From Microtetraspora malaysiensis (lineage in GTDB: Bacteria > Actinomycetota > Actinomycetes > Streptosporangiales > Streptosporangiaceae): 36,078 bases of DNA. The first letter of the stretch is position 1. The number at the start of each line of letters is the position of its first letter. Below are positions 23,108 to 30,456 of this stretch, piece by piece. Position numbers and translations under genes: made by a program. The notes beneath the pieces were generated by a model that searched no databases, had not been told where the DNA came from, and worked only from the letters and a program-made list of their open reading frames with translations. The stretch lies in contig NZ_BBYJ01000047.1 in assembly GCF_001528665.1 (NCBI RefSeq), positions 1-36,078 of the forward strand, in the 5' to 3' direction.

Positions 23108-23478
23108 GTGGCGTGGGTGACCGTGCGCGGTCCGCCCGAGGAACAGGTGGACTACCGGCTCGCCGCCGGGAGCGGCTGCGACCGCATCACACCTACCGGC
23201 TGGCCAACGGCACCACGGTCCACCTGCATGACCCGTCGCTGGCGCGGCCGCTGATATGGATCGGCGAGGGCCTTGCCGAGGTCGGCATCATGCCGGGAAG
23301 GCCGCTGACCACCGAGCAGCAGAGCGCGGCCCGCGCGCTGATGGACGGCGTCGACTTGGCCGACGTCTACGAGCCGAGTGAACTCGAGTACGCCCGCGCG
23401 CATCGCGACGCCCGGGTGCGGATCAGGCTCAGCGCCGATGCCTGGGAGCCACAAGGCCGCGACTGGTACATGCCGTGA
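23108..23478 (+). pseudogene. MobF/TrwC-like relaxase N-terminal remnant, frameshifted and truncated
   Basis: From GTG 23108 the frame reads [20 protein letters not shown], the opening of a group of actinobacterial MobF-type relaxases (usual form AWVT-x-GPS-x-EQV-YRL). Near 23185 a one-base shift moves to another frame with [33 protein letters not shown] and [14 protein letters not shown], also the usual order in these proteins (LxWxGxGLxxxGI-PG). It stops at 23478 after about 120 residues, whereas the family has 1000 or more including the HUH motif and a helicase. The plasmid therefore lost its own conjugation relaxase. Confidence 0.7.
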
Positions 23479-23758
23479 CGATCGCCCACTTCGGTGCCCG
23501 CCGTAAGGGGTCGGGGCGATCGGCGCCGATCGCCTTCGGCGCCCGGCATCGAGAACCCCCCCGATCAGGTCAGCAGCATGCTCCCGGGCCACGTGGTGCG
23601 CCAGTTCGGCACACCAGGTCGTGGACCTCCTCGAACTGGCCGTTTCGGTCACTGCTCCACTCGAATCCAAGTGGGGGACTTCCCACGTAGGTAGCCCTTA
23701 GAGGTTGCCGCGCGGGAGCTGCGCGTTAGGTGCCTGCTCCTGAGCAGCCCGCTAACGA
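23479..23758. other. Intergenic stretch, no supported gene
   Basis: About 280 bp after the relaxase remnant. A minus-strand open frame (with [20 protein letters not shown], about 23560-23620) has protein-like composition but no start or context. It may be further conjugation debris. Confidence 0.35.
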
Positions 23759-24319
23759 TCAGCCGGGTTCTCGGAAACAGCCCCCACCGAACTGGCGGAG
23801 AACGGTCCACCAGCGCCTCCGCGTCTCTCGCTGCCGGCGGTGACGCGGTCCCGACGAGACTGCGGTGTTGTCGCCGGTGTCCGGAAATCCGCGGATAGGT
23901 GGCCACCAACTAACAGCGACGTCATCGGTTAGCGCCGACCGCGCCAGTTGCGGCTGGCAGTGGGCTGACAGCCCGCGTTCCCTCGCCTCGACCGGAGCAT
24001 CAGTCATATAGCCGTACTGCCAGTACCACCTTTGGATGCCTTGCGACACGCAGACGTAGAGGATGTCCATATCCGTGGAGCGCTTCGCGGCGTACATGGT
24101 GATCTGGTCCCAGCTGGCAGTCATCGTCACTGTGGCGGATCTCCCGGCATAGATGCCGGTGAACGCGTATACCTCTGCCTTTTCGTCACATCCGGCTCCG
24201 GCCGGGCTGTTGATGCCCGGCTCCTCGAGGCCGAGAATGGCCTGCCGCCATGGCGGCCAAGCCGACGCGGTGAGCACGCCTAACAGTGTCCCCATGACCC
24301 ACCAGTCCAACGAAGTCAT
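23759..24319 (-). CDS. Possible membrane-anchored or exported protein, unknown function
   Basis: 186 aa. The N-terminus MTSLDWWVMGTLLGVLTASA is a hydrophobic segment that could be a signal anchor. The middle (VYAFTGIYAGRSATVTMTAS, then DILYVCVSQGIQRWYWQYGY) is rich in strand-forming and aromatic residues, suggesting a beta-rich extracellular domain. The last 40 residues are Arg-rich and less convincing, so the true end or frame may differ. GC is lower than in the neighbours. Start without a good ribosome-binding site. Its 3' part resembles the stretch downstream of the next minus-strand gene (24700-24800). Confidence 0.45.
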   Translation of the reverse strand: MTSLDWWVMGTLLGVLTASAWPPWRQAILGLEEPGINSPAGAGCDEKAEVYAFTGIYAGRSATVTMTASWDQITMYAAKRSTDMDILYVCVSQGIQRWYWQYGYMTDAPVEARERGLSAHCQPQLARSALTDDVAVSWWPPIRGFPDTGDNTAVSSGPRHRRQRETRRRWWTVLRQFGGGCFREPG

Positions 24320-24684
24320 CGTGATTCCATTCGTCGCAGGTTCGGAACCCGGCGCCGGGCGCTATCGCGGCCCCTGCCGTCGAGGACGGTCAAGCGCCAG
24401 CGGGTCTTTCCGTACTCACGCCGAGGTGCCGTTACCCGCCACGAACTGCCCTTACAGATGGCACATCTGCCTGTCGAACGTCGACATCAGCATCACGTGT
24501 GACAAGGCCGATGCTTCTGTACGGGCTCTACAGGCAAGACATGAGAGGAGAGCGGCTGCGATGTCTCCCATCGCAGCCGCTCTATCGCGGTGTGTTCCCA
24601 TCCGCACCAATTCCCCAGGTGCGAGGCGCGAGATGGGAACGATCAGCCGGGGCACCGGGATCGACCCCTGCTGCCGCGATCTGG

Positions 24685-24720
24685 ACGAGAGACGCTCACC
24701 AGCGCCTTCGCGTCTCTCGT
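24685..24720 (-). terminator. Perfect 11-bp stem-loop downstream of the Gly-rich protein gene
   Basis: ACGAGAGACGC, 14-base loop, GCGTCTCTCGT. It lies 75 bp beyond the stop of the minus-strand gene at 24795, so it fits its transcription terminator. The right arm and loop recur at 23805-23835 without the left arm. Confidence 0.65.
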
Positions 24721-24794
24721 TCTCGGCGGTCGTGCGGTGCCCGCCGAGGCTGTTGTGGTGATGCCGCCCGTGTTCTGGGCTCCGCAATCACCAG

Positions 24795-25829
24795 TTAGCG
24801 CTGGCCACCCCAGCCGCCATGGCCAGGACCGCCGGTGCCGGGACCGCCATGGCCAGGACCGCCAGTGCCGGGACCGCCAGTGCCGGGACCGCCAGTGCCG
24901 GGACCGCCGGTGCCGGGACCGCCGGTGCCGGGACCGCCGGTGCCGGGACCGCCGGTGCCGGGACCGCCGGTGCCGGGACCGCCGGTACCCGGACCGCTGT
25001 GGCCGCCGTGGTCGCCCCAGCCGCCGTGGTCGCCCCAGCCGCCGTGGTCGCGGTCGCGGTCGCGGTCGCCCCAGCCACCGTGGCCGTGGTCGCCCCAGCC
25101 GCTGCCGGGCCCGCCCCAGTTGTGGCCGAAGCCACCCCAGTTACGGCCGAAGCCACCCCAGTTACGGCCGAACCCGACCCAGTTCTCGCCGAACCCGAAC
25201 CCGCGCCCGGGAAGGCCGTACCAGCCACCGGGGAGACCCGCCACGGTCTGGTTGCACCAGGAGCCGGGCAGAGGGAACGTGCGGCCGTTCAGGATGTAGA
25301 CCGGCTGGCTGTAGCTCGATCCGCAGGAGGGCGAGACGTACACCCCACCGTTCACGATGTACTGGCAGCTGGGCAGCGTGTACGAGCGGCCGTCCAGGAC
25401 GTACTGGTGAACGCTCTGGCCGAGCGTGTAACCCGGGAGGCCGTACCAGCCACCGGGCATGCCGGCGATGGTCTGGCGCTGCCAGGTGCCGGGCAGACGG
25501 TACGTGCGGTTGTTCCGGAGGTAGACCGGCTGGCTGTAGCTCGATCCGCAGGAGGGCGAGACGTACACCCCGCCGTTCATGATGTACTGGCAGCTGGGCA
25601 GCGTGTACGAGCGGCCGTCCAGGATGTACTCGTGACTCTCCACGGTCGTCTTGACGGTCCGGACGGCCACCACGTCCCCCCTGGGCGTGGTGTAGCCGGG
25701 CCCCGCTGTACTGGAGCTGCTGGCCGTCTGTGTGGTGATGCTCGCCGCGTTTGCGGCCTCGGTAGCCAGTGTCGCAGATGCGATCACGGCGGAGGCTGCG
25801 AAGACGCCGATGGCGAGGGCTTTCTTCAT
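24795..25829 (-). CDS. Secreted Gly-rich repeat protein
   Basis: 344 aa from ATG 25829. Signal peptide MKKALAIGVFAASAVIASAT with cleavage near EAANA-AS at about 28. Two copies of a roughly 75-residue unit follow (each with LDGRSYTLPSCQYI, NGGVYVSPSCGSSYSQPVY and PGGWYGLPG); each holds two cysteines that may form a disulphide. Then come GFGxNWGGFG repeats, a short RDRDRD stretch and about ten GTGGP repeats to the end. The tail is flexible and glycine-rich like cell-wall or matrix proteins. It is probably a surface or extracellular structural protein. No enzyme motif. The low-complexity end is encoded by a 15-bp tandem repeat. Confidence 0.8.
   Translation of the reverse strand: MKKALAIGVFAASAVIASATLATEAANAASITTQTASSSSTAGPGYTTPRGDVVAVRTVKTTVESHEYILDGRSYTLPSCQYIMNGGVYVSPSCGSSYSQPVYLRNNRTYRLPGTWQRQTIAGMPGGWYGLPGYTLGQSVHQYVLDGRSYTLPSCQYIVNGGVYVSPSCGSSYSQPVYILNGRTFPLPGSWCNQTVAGLPGGWYGLPGRGFGFGENWVGFGRNWGGFGRNWGGFGHNWGGPGSGWGDHGHGGWGDRDRDRDHGGWGDHGGWGDHGGHSGPGTGGPGTGGPGTGGPGTGGPGTGGPGTGGPGTGGPGTGGPGTGGPGHGGPGTGGPGHGGWGGQR
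24835..24990. repeat. 15-bp tandem repeat array, about ten copies
   Basis: GGGACCGCCGGTGCC and close variants (CCAGTG, CCATGG) repeat in register and encode the GTGGP tail of the secreted protein on the minus strand. Copy number is likely to vary between isolates. Confidence 0.85.
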
Positions 25830-26028
25830 CGTCAAGAGACGATTCCTTTCGTGAGGTTTGCGGAATGCGCTCTTACCGGTGGTGCTGAGGGCGCATCCCA
25901 GGAGCCGCGTCTGAGAACGGCGCGGCGGAATGTGCAGTTCAGTCGAATAGCGCGAATCGGACTTCGGGTAAGAACCCCCTCCGAGGGGCAAAGGGATACG
26001 AATCCTTAGTCGAAAACGCACTCCGAGA

Positions 26029-26280
26029 TCACAGATCTCTGATGTCAGCAGATTTTGATGACATTCGCGGGTTGAACAGGTCGAGAGTCTGCACTCCCGC
26101 CGCTGCCGCGATGGCATCCGCCGTGGTGCGGCGGCACGTGCCTCGCTTGAGTAGGCCGTCGATGCACTGCCTGGTGAGGTCCGCGTGGCGAGCAAACTCG
26201 GCCATGCTGCGATTGTGTCCCAACATCACGGCGCGTAAGAGCGCCACGCTCCGCAGGTGCATCTGCGGCTTTCCCGCCAT
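26029..26280 (-). CDS. Small XRE-type helix-turn-helix regulator
   Basis: 83 aa from ATG 26280. A compact HTH: LRAVMLGHNRSMAEFARHAD, then LTRQCIDGLLKRGTCRRTTA and AIAAAAGVQTLDLFNPR, the five-helix XRE pattern with the recognition helix near TRQCIDGLL. No other domain. A longer frame exists but its extra N-terminus is not protein-like. It is a repressor-type protein next to the secreted-protein gene on the same strand (200 bp upstream of it) and divergent from the duplicated leader at 26427. Confidence 0.7.
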   Translation of the reverse strand: MAGKPQMHLRSVALLRAVMLGHNRSMAEFARHADLTRQCIDGLLKRGTCRRTTADAIAAAAGVQTLDLFNPRMSSKSADIRDL

Positions 26281-26426
26281 AGCCAACCATCTCCGATGGA
26301 GTAGTGCGTCATCAGATTCCGCTGACAGTTCGACTGCAGGTGGCACTGTAACCACAGCAGATACTCGGATGCACGTGGAACCGAAAGATTCTGCATACGC
26401 GTCTAAGGGCGGGGGATCCTTTGTCC

Positions 26427-26570
26427 GGCCATCTTGCTGACAAACCCGCACCGGGTTTCGCAGAAGATTGCTCTCTGTTATCAGGATCCGGTGGGCATGA
26501 CGGGCCGCGATCACGACGGACAGAGTCCAGAGCCGGCAACCAAATGCCGTCGCGACGTGTGGCGGAGTGC
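26427..26570 (+). repeat. Duplicated leader region, copy 1 (degenerate)
   Basis: This stretch parallels 27708-27852 in the same order and orientation: CATCTTGCTGAC, GATTGCTC, CTGT..TCAGGATC, GGGCATGA, GATCACGACG, then AACxAAATGCCG and GCGACG. About three quarters of bases agree. It is the promoter and start region of a second, lost copy of the gene at 27826. Confidence 0.65.
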
Positions 26571-26627
26571 GGCACCGGTCGGATCGCGGCGCGACCAGCG
26601 GATCGGCATCCGGCGTCAGATCGCTGA
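26544..26627 (+). pseudogene. 5' stub of a paralogue of the 27826 regulator
   Basis: ATG in the same position relative to the duplicated leader, starting MPSRRV where the intact gene starts MPLRRV. It continues for only 27 codons without any HTH residues. It is a remnant left by a deletion. Confidence 0.5.
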
Positions 26628-26630
26628 TCA

Positions 26631-26900
26631 CCCCGCGGCCACTGCCGGGATCGCCTGCGACGCGTCCCGCAACTTATGCCGGCGCCCCGAAAGCCGGGCG
26701 AGGTCACATGCACCACCCGCCAAAACCGCACACGAGTGATCATTTCGGTGCAGGTGGGGTAGAGATGGGTGAAACGTAAATCGTAATTTCCCGATACACC
26801 ATCGCCGTTGCTGTTGGAACGCGCCAGGCTGTCCGCATCTGAGCCTGCCAGTCACATACAAGCGGACATATTGGCACAGAAAGGACGCGGTGGGTTATCC
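26631..26900. other. Intergenic stretch without a supported gene
   Basis: About 270 bp, lower in GC than the surroundings. TTG- or ATG-started frames exist but are short or lack signals. Must hold the promoter of the 26901 gene if that gene is real. Confidence 0.35.
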
Positions 26901-27296
26901 GTGTCATCGCCGTTACAGCCGTCAATAGAGTTCCGTCGCACGCCATTGCCATGTGGCTGCCCAGGACTGATCAGCCGCACGTTTCCGGGGCCTCGGATCC
27001 TCGCCTATGTCGATGAGGCGCAGTTCGCCCCGGAGTTGGAGGATCCCCTCGCCGAGGTCGGCATGTCTCAAATACTCGGCCTGCTCCAGCCCGTTGAAGA
27101 GACGCTCCCGGTCCCTGCGGTCCGCATACGCGTTCGACGGACCGGAGACCTCGGGCATGAGCTCACGGTGGTTGAGATCGCGCCGAAAGAGATCACTATC
27201 GGGGTAGAAAAGAGTCTTATGTCCGAAGATATGGCTAGTTTCCTGAGTGAAGCGGGCACTTCGGTTACCCGCGACTTCATCCGGCGGATGATTTGA
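26901..27296 (+). CDS. Unknown protein with low-GC codon use
   Basis: 131 aa from GTG 26901 (GGTGGG shortly upstream; a TTG at 26808 gives a longer reading). The sequence looks like a folded alpha/beta protein: ILAYVDEAQFAPELEDPLAE, then VRIRVRRTGDLGHELTVVEI and ITIGVEKSLMSEDMASFLSE. Codon use is much less GC-biased than in the neighbours (GTAGAAAAGAGT, TTA present), which suggests recent arrival from a lower-GC source. No known domain. It is flanked by the two leader duplicates. Confidence 0.5.
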   Translation: MSSPLQPSIEFRRTPLPCGCPGLISRTFPGPRILAYVDEAQFAPELEDPLAEVGMSQILGLLQPVEETLPVPAVRIRVRRTGDLGHELTVVEIAPKEITIGVEKSLMSEDMASFLSEAGTSVTRDFIRRMI

Positions 27297-27379
27297 GGGC
27301 TGCCCAGGCATAGCCCTGGCAGCCCGCTGTGCTCCCTGATCGCCGAACGCCGCGATGGCGCCGAATCGGCGATCTGCGG

Positions 27380-27560
27380 GGCAGGGAAATGTGAGGTTGG
27401 CGCAGGTGGTTTCGCCAACTTGGATCGCCATGTGGCCGCGCTGAGCGCAGCCTGCTCGTTCGGAAAGTGACCGCGGGCCATGGCCGCCCGCCAGGCCCGC
27501 GCGTTCGTCGAGCAGATCACACCTGCCTGGGCCTCTGCGTGCCGAAGAGCGCAGTTCTTC
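27380..27560 (-). pseudogene. Possible remnant of an IS256-type (mutator) transposase
   Basis: One minus-strand frame includes VICSTNARAWRAAMARGHFP followed by NEQAAL. IS256-family transposases carry TTNAxES...RGHFPNEQAAL near their C-terminus, with six more residues between the two blocks. Neighbouring residues do not match and no inverted repeats were found. Weak, based on one motif. Confidence 0.25.
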
Positions 27561-27707
27561 GCCCGAGCGCGCATCGAGCGGCCAGCCATGCCGGGCCTCC
27601 CGCGCGGGGTATAGGGGGCGATCGCGGGCAAAGGGCGGGAAGCCGAACCCATTCACCCGACATGACTCGCAGAGTCGTCGAGGTTGCGACAGAGGCGTGC
27701 TTTACCG

Positions 27708-27852
27708 GTCATCTTGCTGACGAGGTTGCTGCCAAGGCTTGCAGAGGATTGCTCCCTGTCGTCAGGATCTAGCGGGCATGATGGTCACGATCACGACGAA
27801 GAGATTTCGAGGAGCTGACAACTAAATGCCGCTGCGACGCGTCGTTGCCGAT
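27708..27852 (+). repeat. Duplicated leader region, copy 2 (intact)
   Basis: Counterpart of 26427-26570, ending at the start codon and first codons of the regulator at 27826. Contains CTTGCAGAGGATTGCTCCC and GTCAGGATCTAGCGGGCATG. Conservation of this non-coding stretch suggests promoter or operator function. Confidence 0.65.
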
Positions 27853-28245
27853 CGGCCTCCTACTCCCCTGAGCGACTTCATCCGCGACCACATCAGGGAC
27901 GTGGGCCTCAGCATCCGCACGCTCGCGTTGCAGTCCGTGAGCCCGACCACGGGCCAGAACCTCACCGCCCAGTGGATAACCGACGTGCTGAACGGCCGTG
28001 TGCCCCGAATGCCTGATAGCTGGCGCCTGGACGCCCTTGCGGTAGGACTCGGCCGGGATCCGGACAGCGTGAAGGCGATGGCCATCGCTCAGTGGATCGG
28101 GTGGGACATTGCTGACATCCAGACCGATGCGGGAGAACGCCTGATCTTTCGTGTGCCCAAGGGCTGTACCCCTGAGCAGCGCGCACGCTTGGCTGATGAA
28201 CTCGGACGAATGATCACTTCGGCAGGGCTGAAAACGAAAGAGTGA
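27826..28245 (+). CDS. XRE-like DNA-binding regulator
   Basis: 139 aa, ATG with GAGGAG about 11 bases upstream. N-terminal HTH: LSDFIRDHIRDVGLSIRTLA, then TGQNLTAQWITDVLNGRVPR and WRLDALAVGLGRDPDSVKAM, a repressor-like fold with a recognition helix near TAQWITDVL. A C-terminal segment (RLIFRVPKGCTPEQRARLAD, then RMITSAGLK) may mediate dimerisation. It overlaps the next small ORF by four bases. Its leader region is duplicated at 26427. The target is unknown; self-regulation is likely. Confidence 0.7.
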   Translation: MPLRRVVADRPPTPLSDFIRDHIRDVGLSIRTLALQSVSPTTGQNLTAQWITDVLNGRVPRMPDSWRLDALAVGLGRDPDSVKAMAIAQWIGWDIADIQTDAGERLIFRVPKGCTPEQRARLADELGRMITSAGLKTKE

Positions 28246-28448
28246 GTCCACTCACCGAGATCGACTCCCGCATCGCGGCTGCCTACCTCGGTGAGGCCAA
28301 GATTCCGCTTCAGCCGGCGCAGGAGGTCCTGCTCGCCGCTGTCTGTTCCCCGCGATCCGCCCACGAGACCCACTCCTTCTTATCGGACCCCGTGGGCCTC
28401 CCTGCTGGGAGGGCGCTGCGAGAGCTAGTAGCGGGTCCGGTGGCTTAG
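28242..28448 (+). CDS. Small ORF coupled to the XRE regulator
   Basis: 68 aa starting with GTG inside the stop of the upstream gene (GTGA overlap), the arrangement of translationally coupled genes. Residues 5-35 (EIDSRIAAAYLGEAKIPLQP) are protein-like, the tail less so. No known domain. Coupling is the main argument that it is real. Confidence 0.4.
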   Translation: MSPLTEIDSRIAAAYLGEAKIPLQPAQEVLLAAVCSPRSAHETHSFLSDPVGLPAGRALRELVAGPVA

Positions 28449-28631
28449 GCCGACTCCGGCCCAGAGCGCCGCTCTACCTATTGGTAGCTTGCGGGAAGTC
28501 TGGTTCTCGCAAGTGACCCTGCGCCCTTGTGAACCGCCTTCCGGGGACCTGCCGGGGCCCGGGAACACGATCTGCCAACGGCTTCCCGATCTTCTTCTCG
28601 GCCACCGCACCGGCCCGGCATCGTGGCAGGC
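28449..28631. other. Intergenic stretch
   Basis: About 180 bp in front of the repeat-protein gene; no gene or clear terminator recognised. It includes the promoter region of the next gene. Confidence 0.3.
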
Positions 28632-30290
28632 ATGCCGCGCCTCCCCCGCCGACTTCCGCGTCTGACGCGCCCGCTCTCCCGGCGCCGCCTGCGCCAGCCC
28701 GTGCCCCTGGTTCCGTTCGGCCTCGCCCTGGGCCTCACCCTCGTCCTGGCCGCCGCCGCGGCCGCCGGGCTGATCGTGCTTACCCTGGTCGGGCTCGGCT
28801 CGCCCGACCTCCCCCACGGCAACCTCGGCGTCACCGACCTGCTGGAGGTCGTCAAGATCTCCCTGGCCGTGGTCGCCGGCGTCGGCGGCGTCGTCGCCCT
28901 GGTCGTCGCCTACCGCAGACAGCGCCTCGCCGAAGCTGGGGAGGCCCGCGAGCACACCAAGCTGTACGCCGAACGCTTCACCACCGCTGCCAACCAGCTC
29001 GGCTCCGACGCCCCCGCGGTCCGCCTGGCCGGCATCCACGCTCTGGCCGCCCTCGCCGACGACTGGCCCGGCGGCCGCCAGATGTGCATCGACGTGCTGT
29101 GCGCCTACCTGCGCATGCCGCCCGAACCGGAACCCGACGCCGAGCACGACCCCGGCGCACATGGGTCCTGGCGCGCGATGCGCGAGGTACGCGCCACGAT
29201 CATCCGTCTCATCGCCGCCCACCTGCACCGCAACGCACCCACTCCCTGGCACGGCCACGACCTGGACTTCACCGGGGTCGTCTTCGACAACGGCGCCGAC
29301 TTCACCAATGCGGAGTTCTCCGGCGGCCGGGTCGTGTTCGCCGGCGCGAAGTTCTCCGGCGGCCGGGTCGCGTTCGCCGACGCGGAGTTCTCCGGCGGCG
29401 AGGTCTCGTTCGATCGCGCGGAGTTCTCCGGCGGCACGGCCTCGTTCGGCGGTGTGAAGTTCTCCGCCGGCGAGGTCTCGTTTACCGGCGCGAAGTTCTC
29501 CGGCGGCGAGGTCGGGTTCGGCGGCGCGGAGTTCTCCGGCAGCCGGGTCGCGTTCAATCACGCGGAGTTCTCCGCCGGCCGGGTCGCGTTCGCCGGTGTG
29601 GAGTTCTCCGGCGGCACGGTCTGGTTCGGCGGTGTGAAGTTCTCCGGCGGCGAGGTCGGGTTCGGCGGTGTGAAGTTCTCCGGCGGCCAGGTCTTGTTCG
29701 GCCTTGCGGAGTTCTCCGACGGCGAGGTCTCGTTCAACCTTGCGAAGTTCTCCGACGGCGAGGTCTCGTTCAGCGGTGCAAAGTTCTCCGGCGGCACGGT
29801 CTGGTTCAGCGGTGCAAAGTTCTCCGGCGGCCAGGTCTTGTTCGTCCAGGCGGAGTTCTCCGGCGGCCGGGTCGTGTTCACCGACGCGGAGTTCTCCGAC
29901 GGCGAGGTCTCGTTCAGCCTTGCGAAGTTCTCCGGCGGCACGGTCTGGTTCGGCGGTGTGAAGTTCTCCGGCGGCAAGGTCGCGTTCGACCGCGCGGAGT
30001 TCTCCGCCGGCCGGGTCGCGTTCGACGGTGTGGAGTTCTCCGGCGGCCTGGTCTCGTTCGACGGCGCGAAGCTCTCCGGCGGCAAGGTCGCGTTCACCGG
30101 CGCGGAGTTCTCCGCCGGCACGGTCTGGTTCTCCCATGCGTGGTTCTCCGGCGGCGAGGTCTCGTTCGACGGTGCGAAGTTCTCCGGCGGCCGGGTCTCG
30201 TTCCACGGTGTATCCGACTGGTCCCATCCCCCTATCGATCTTCCCGCCCAGGCTCCTGGGCTCCAGCTGCCATCCCGGCCCCTCCCCTAG
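28632..30290 (+). CDS. Membrane protein with 25 pentapeptide-like 12-residue repeats
   Basis: 552 aa from ATG 28632 (GTG 28623 adds three residues). A basic N-terminus is followed by two membrane helices (about 28-55, FGLALGLTLVLAAAAAAGLI; about 75-95, LAVVAGVGGVVALVVAY). A soluble helical linker (RRQRLAEAGEAREHTKLYAE onward) leads to 25 repeats of FSGGxVxFxxAE from about residue 229 to 528, and a tail starting DWSHPP. The F-x6-F-x4 pattern repeats every 12 residues without a single insertion or deletion. It resembles actinobacterial pentapeptide-repeat proteins, whose repeats form a right-handed beta-helix. The fold would be a long rod facing the cytoplasm. Function unknown; rods of this kind can mimic DNA or act as scaffolds. 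Confidence 0.82.
   Translation: MPRLPRRLPRLTRPLSRRRLRQPVPLVPFGLALGLTLVLAAAAAAGLIVLTLVGLGSPDLPHGNLGVTDLLEVVKISLAVVAGVGGVVALVVAYRRQRLAEAGEAREHTKLYAERFTTAANQLGSDAPAVRLAGIHALAALADDWPGGRQMCIDVLCAYLRMPPEPEPDAEHDPGAHGSWRAMREVRATIIRLIAAHLHRNAPTPWHGHDLDFTGVVFDNGADFTNAEFSGGRVVFAGAKFSGGRVAFADAEFSGGEVSFDRAEFSGGTASFGGVKFSAGEVSFTGAKFSGGEVGFGGAEFSGSRVAFNHAEFSAGRVAFAGVEFSGGTVWFGGVKFSGGEVGFGGVKFSGGQVLFGLAEFSDGEVSFNLAKFSDGEVSFSGAKFSGGTVWFSGAKFSGGQVLFVQAEFSGGRVVFTDAEFSDGEVSFSLAKFSGGTVWFGGVKFSGGKVAFDRAEFSAGRVAFDGVEFSGGLVSFDGAKLSGGKVAFTGAEFSAGTVWFSHAWFSGGEVSFDGAKFSGGRVSFHGVSDWSHPPIDLPAQAPGLQLPSRPLP
29316..30215 (+). repeat. 36-bp tandem repeat, exactly 25 units
   Basis: The first TTCTCCGGCGGC begins at 29316 and the last at 30180, exactly 24 periods of 36 bases. 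Units differ mainly in the variable codons (R/E/T/Q/K-V and the xxAE/xxVK positions), so most changes alter only surface residues. Confidence 0.92.
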
Positions 30291-30326
30291 GCCGTCGCCC
30301 AATCGGCCGAAGAGGGCACCGAGCAC

Positions 30327-30375
30327 GGGGTTGAGGAACTTGCGGACAGCCGTTGGCGCTGAGAATGATCATGGT
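30327..30375 (+). repeat. Left terminal inverted repeat of the Tn3-like element
   Basis: Begins GGGGTTGAGGAACTTGCGGA and pairs with the reverse complement of 2899-2947 (47 of 49 identical). It lies 82 bp before the tnpA start. Confidence 0.88.
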
Positions 30376-30456
30376 TGGGACGTGGGGATGTAGGTCTCGT
30401 TACGAGTTGCGGCTTTCGTGGTGTCTGGTGCTGGCTGGTCTTTAGGTTGCGGTGTT

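Noticed and set aside
24819-26009. 396-codon plus-strand frame over the Gly-rich gene
   Set aside because: Low-complexity mirror of the secreted protein, which has a signal peptide and Cys units on the minus strand.
29316-30215. Regular repeats resembling a CRISPR array
   Set aside because: No unique spacers; repeats are contiguous, in frame and coding, and no cas genes are nearby.
30322-30326. AGCAC as a target-site duplication of the Tn3-like element
   Set aside because: The 5-mer at the other end (GCTGT at 2948-2952) differs, and is not its inverse.
28425-30334. Long open frames on both strands over the 36-bp repeats (633 and 601 codons)
   Set aside because: Open only because the 36-bp unit contains no stop in several frames; only the frame from 28632 has membrane helices, a linker and sensible residues.
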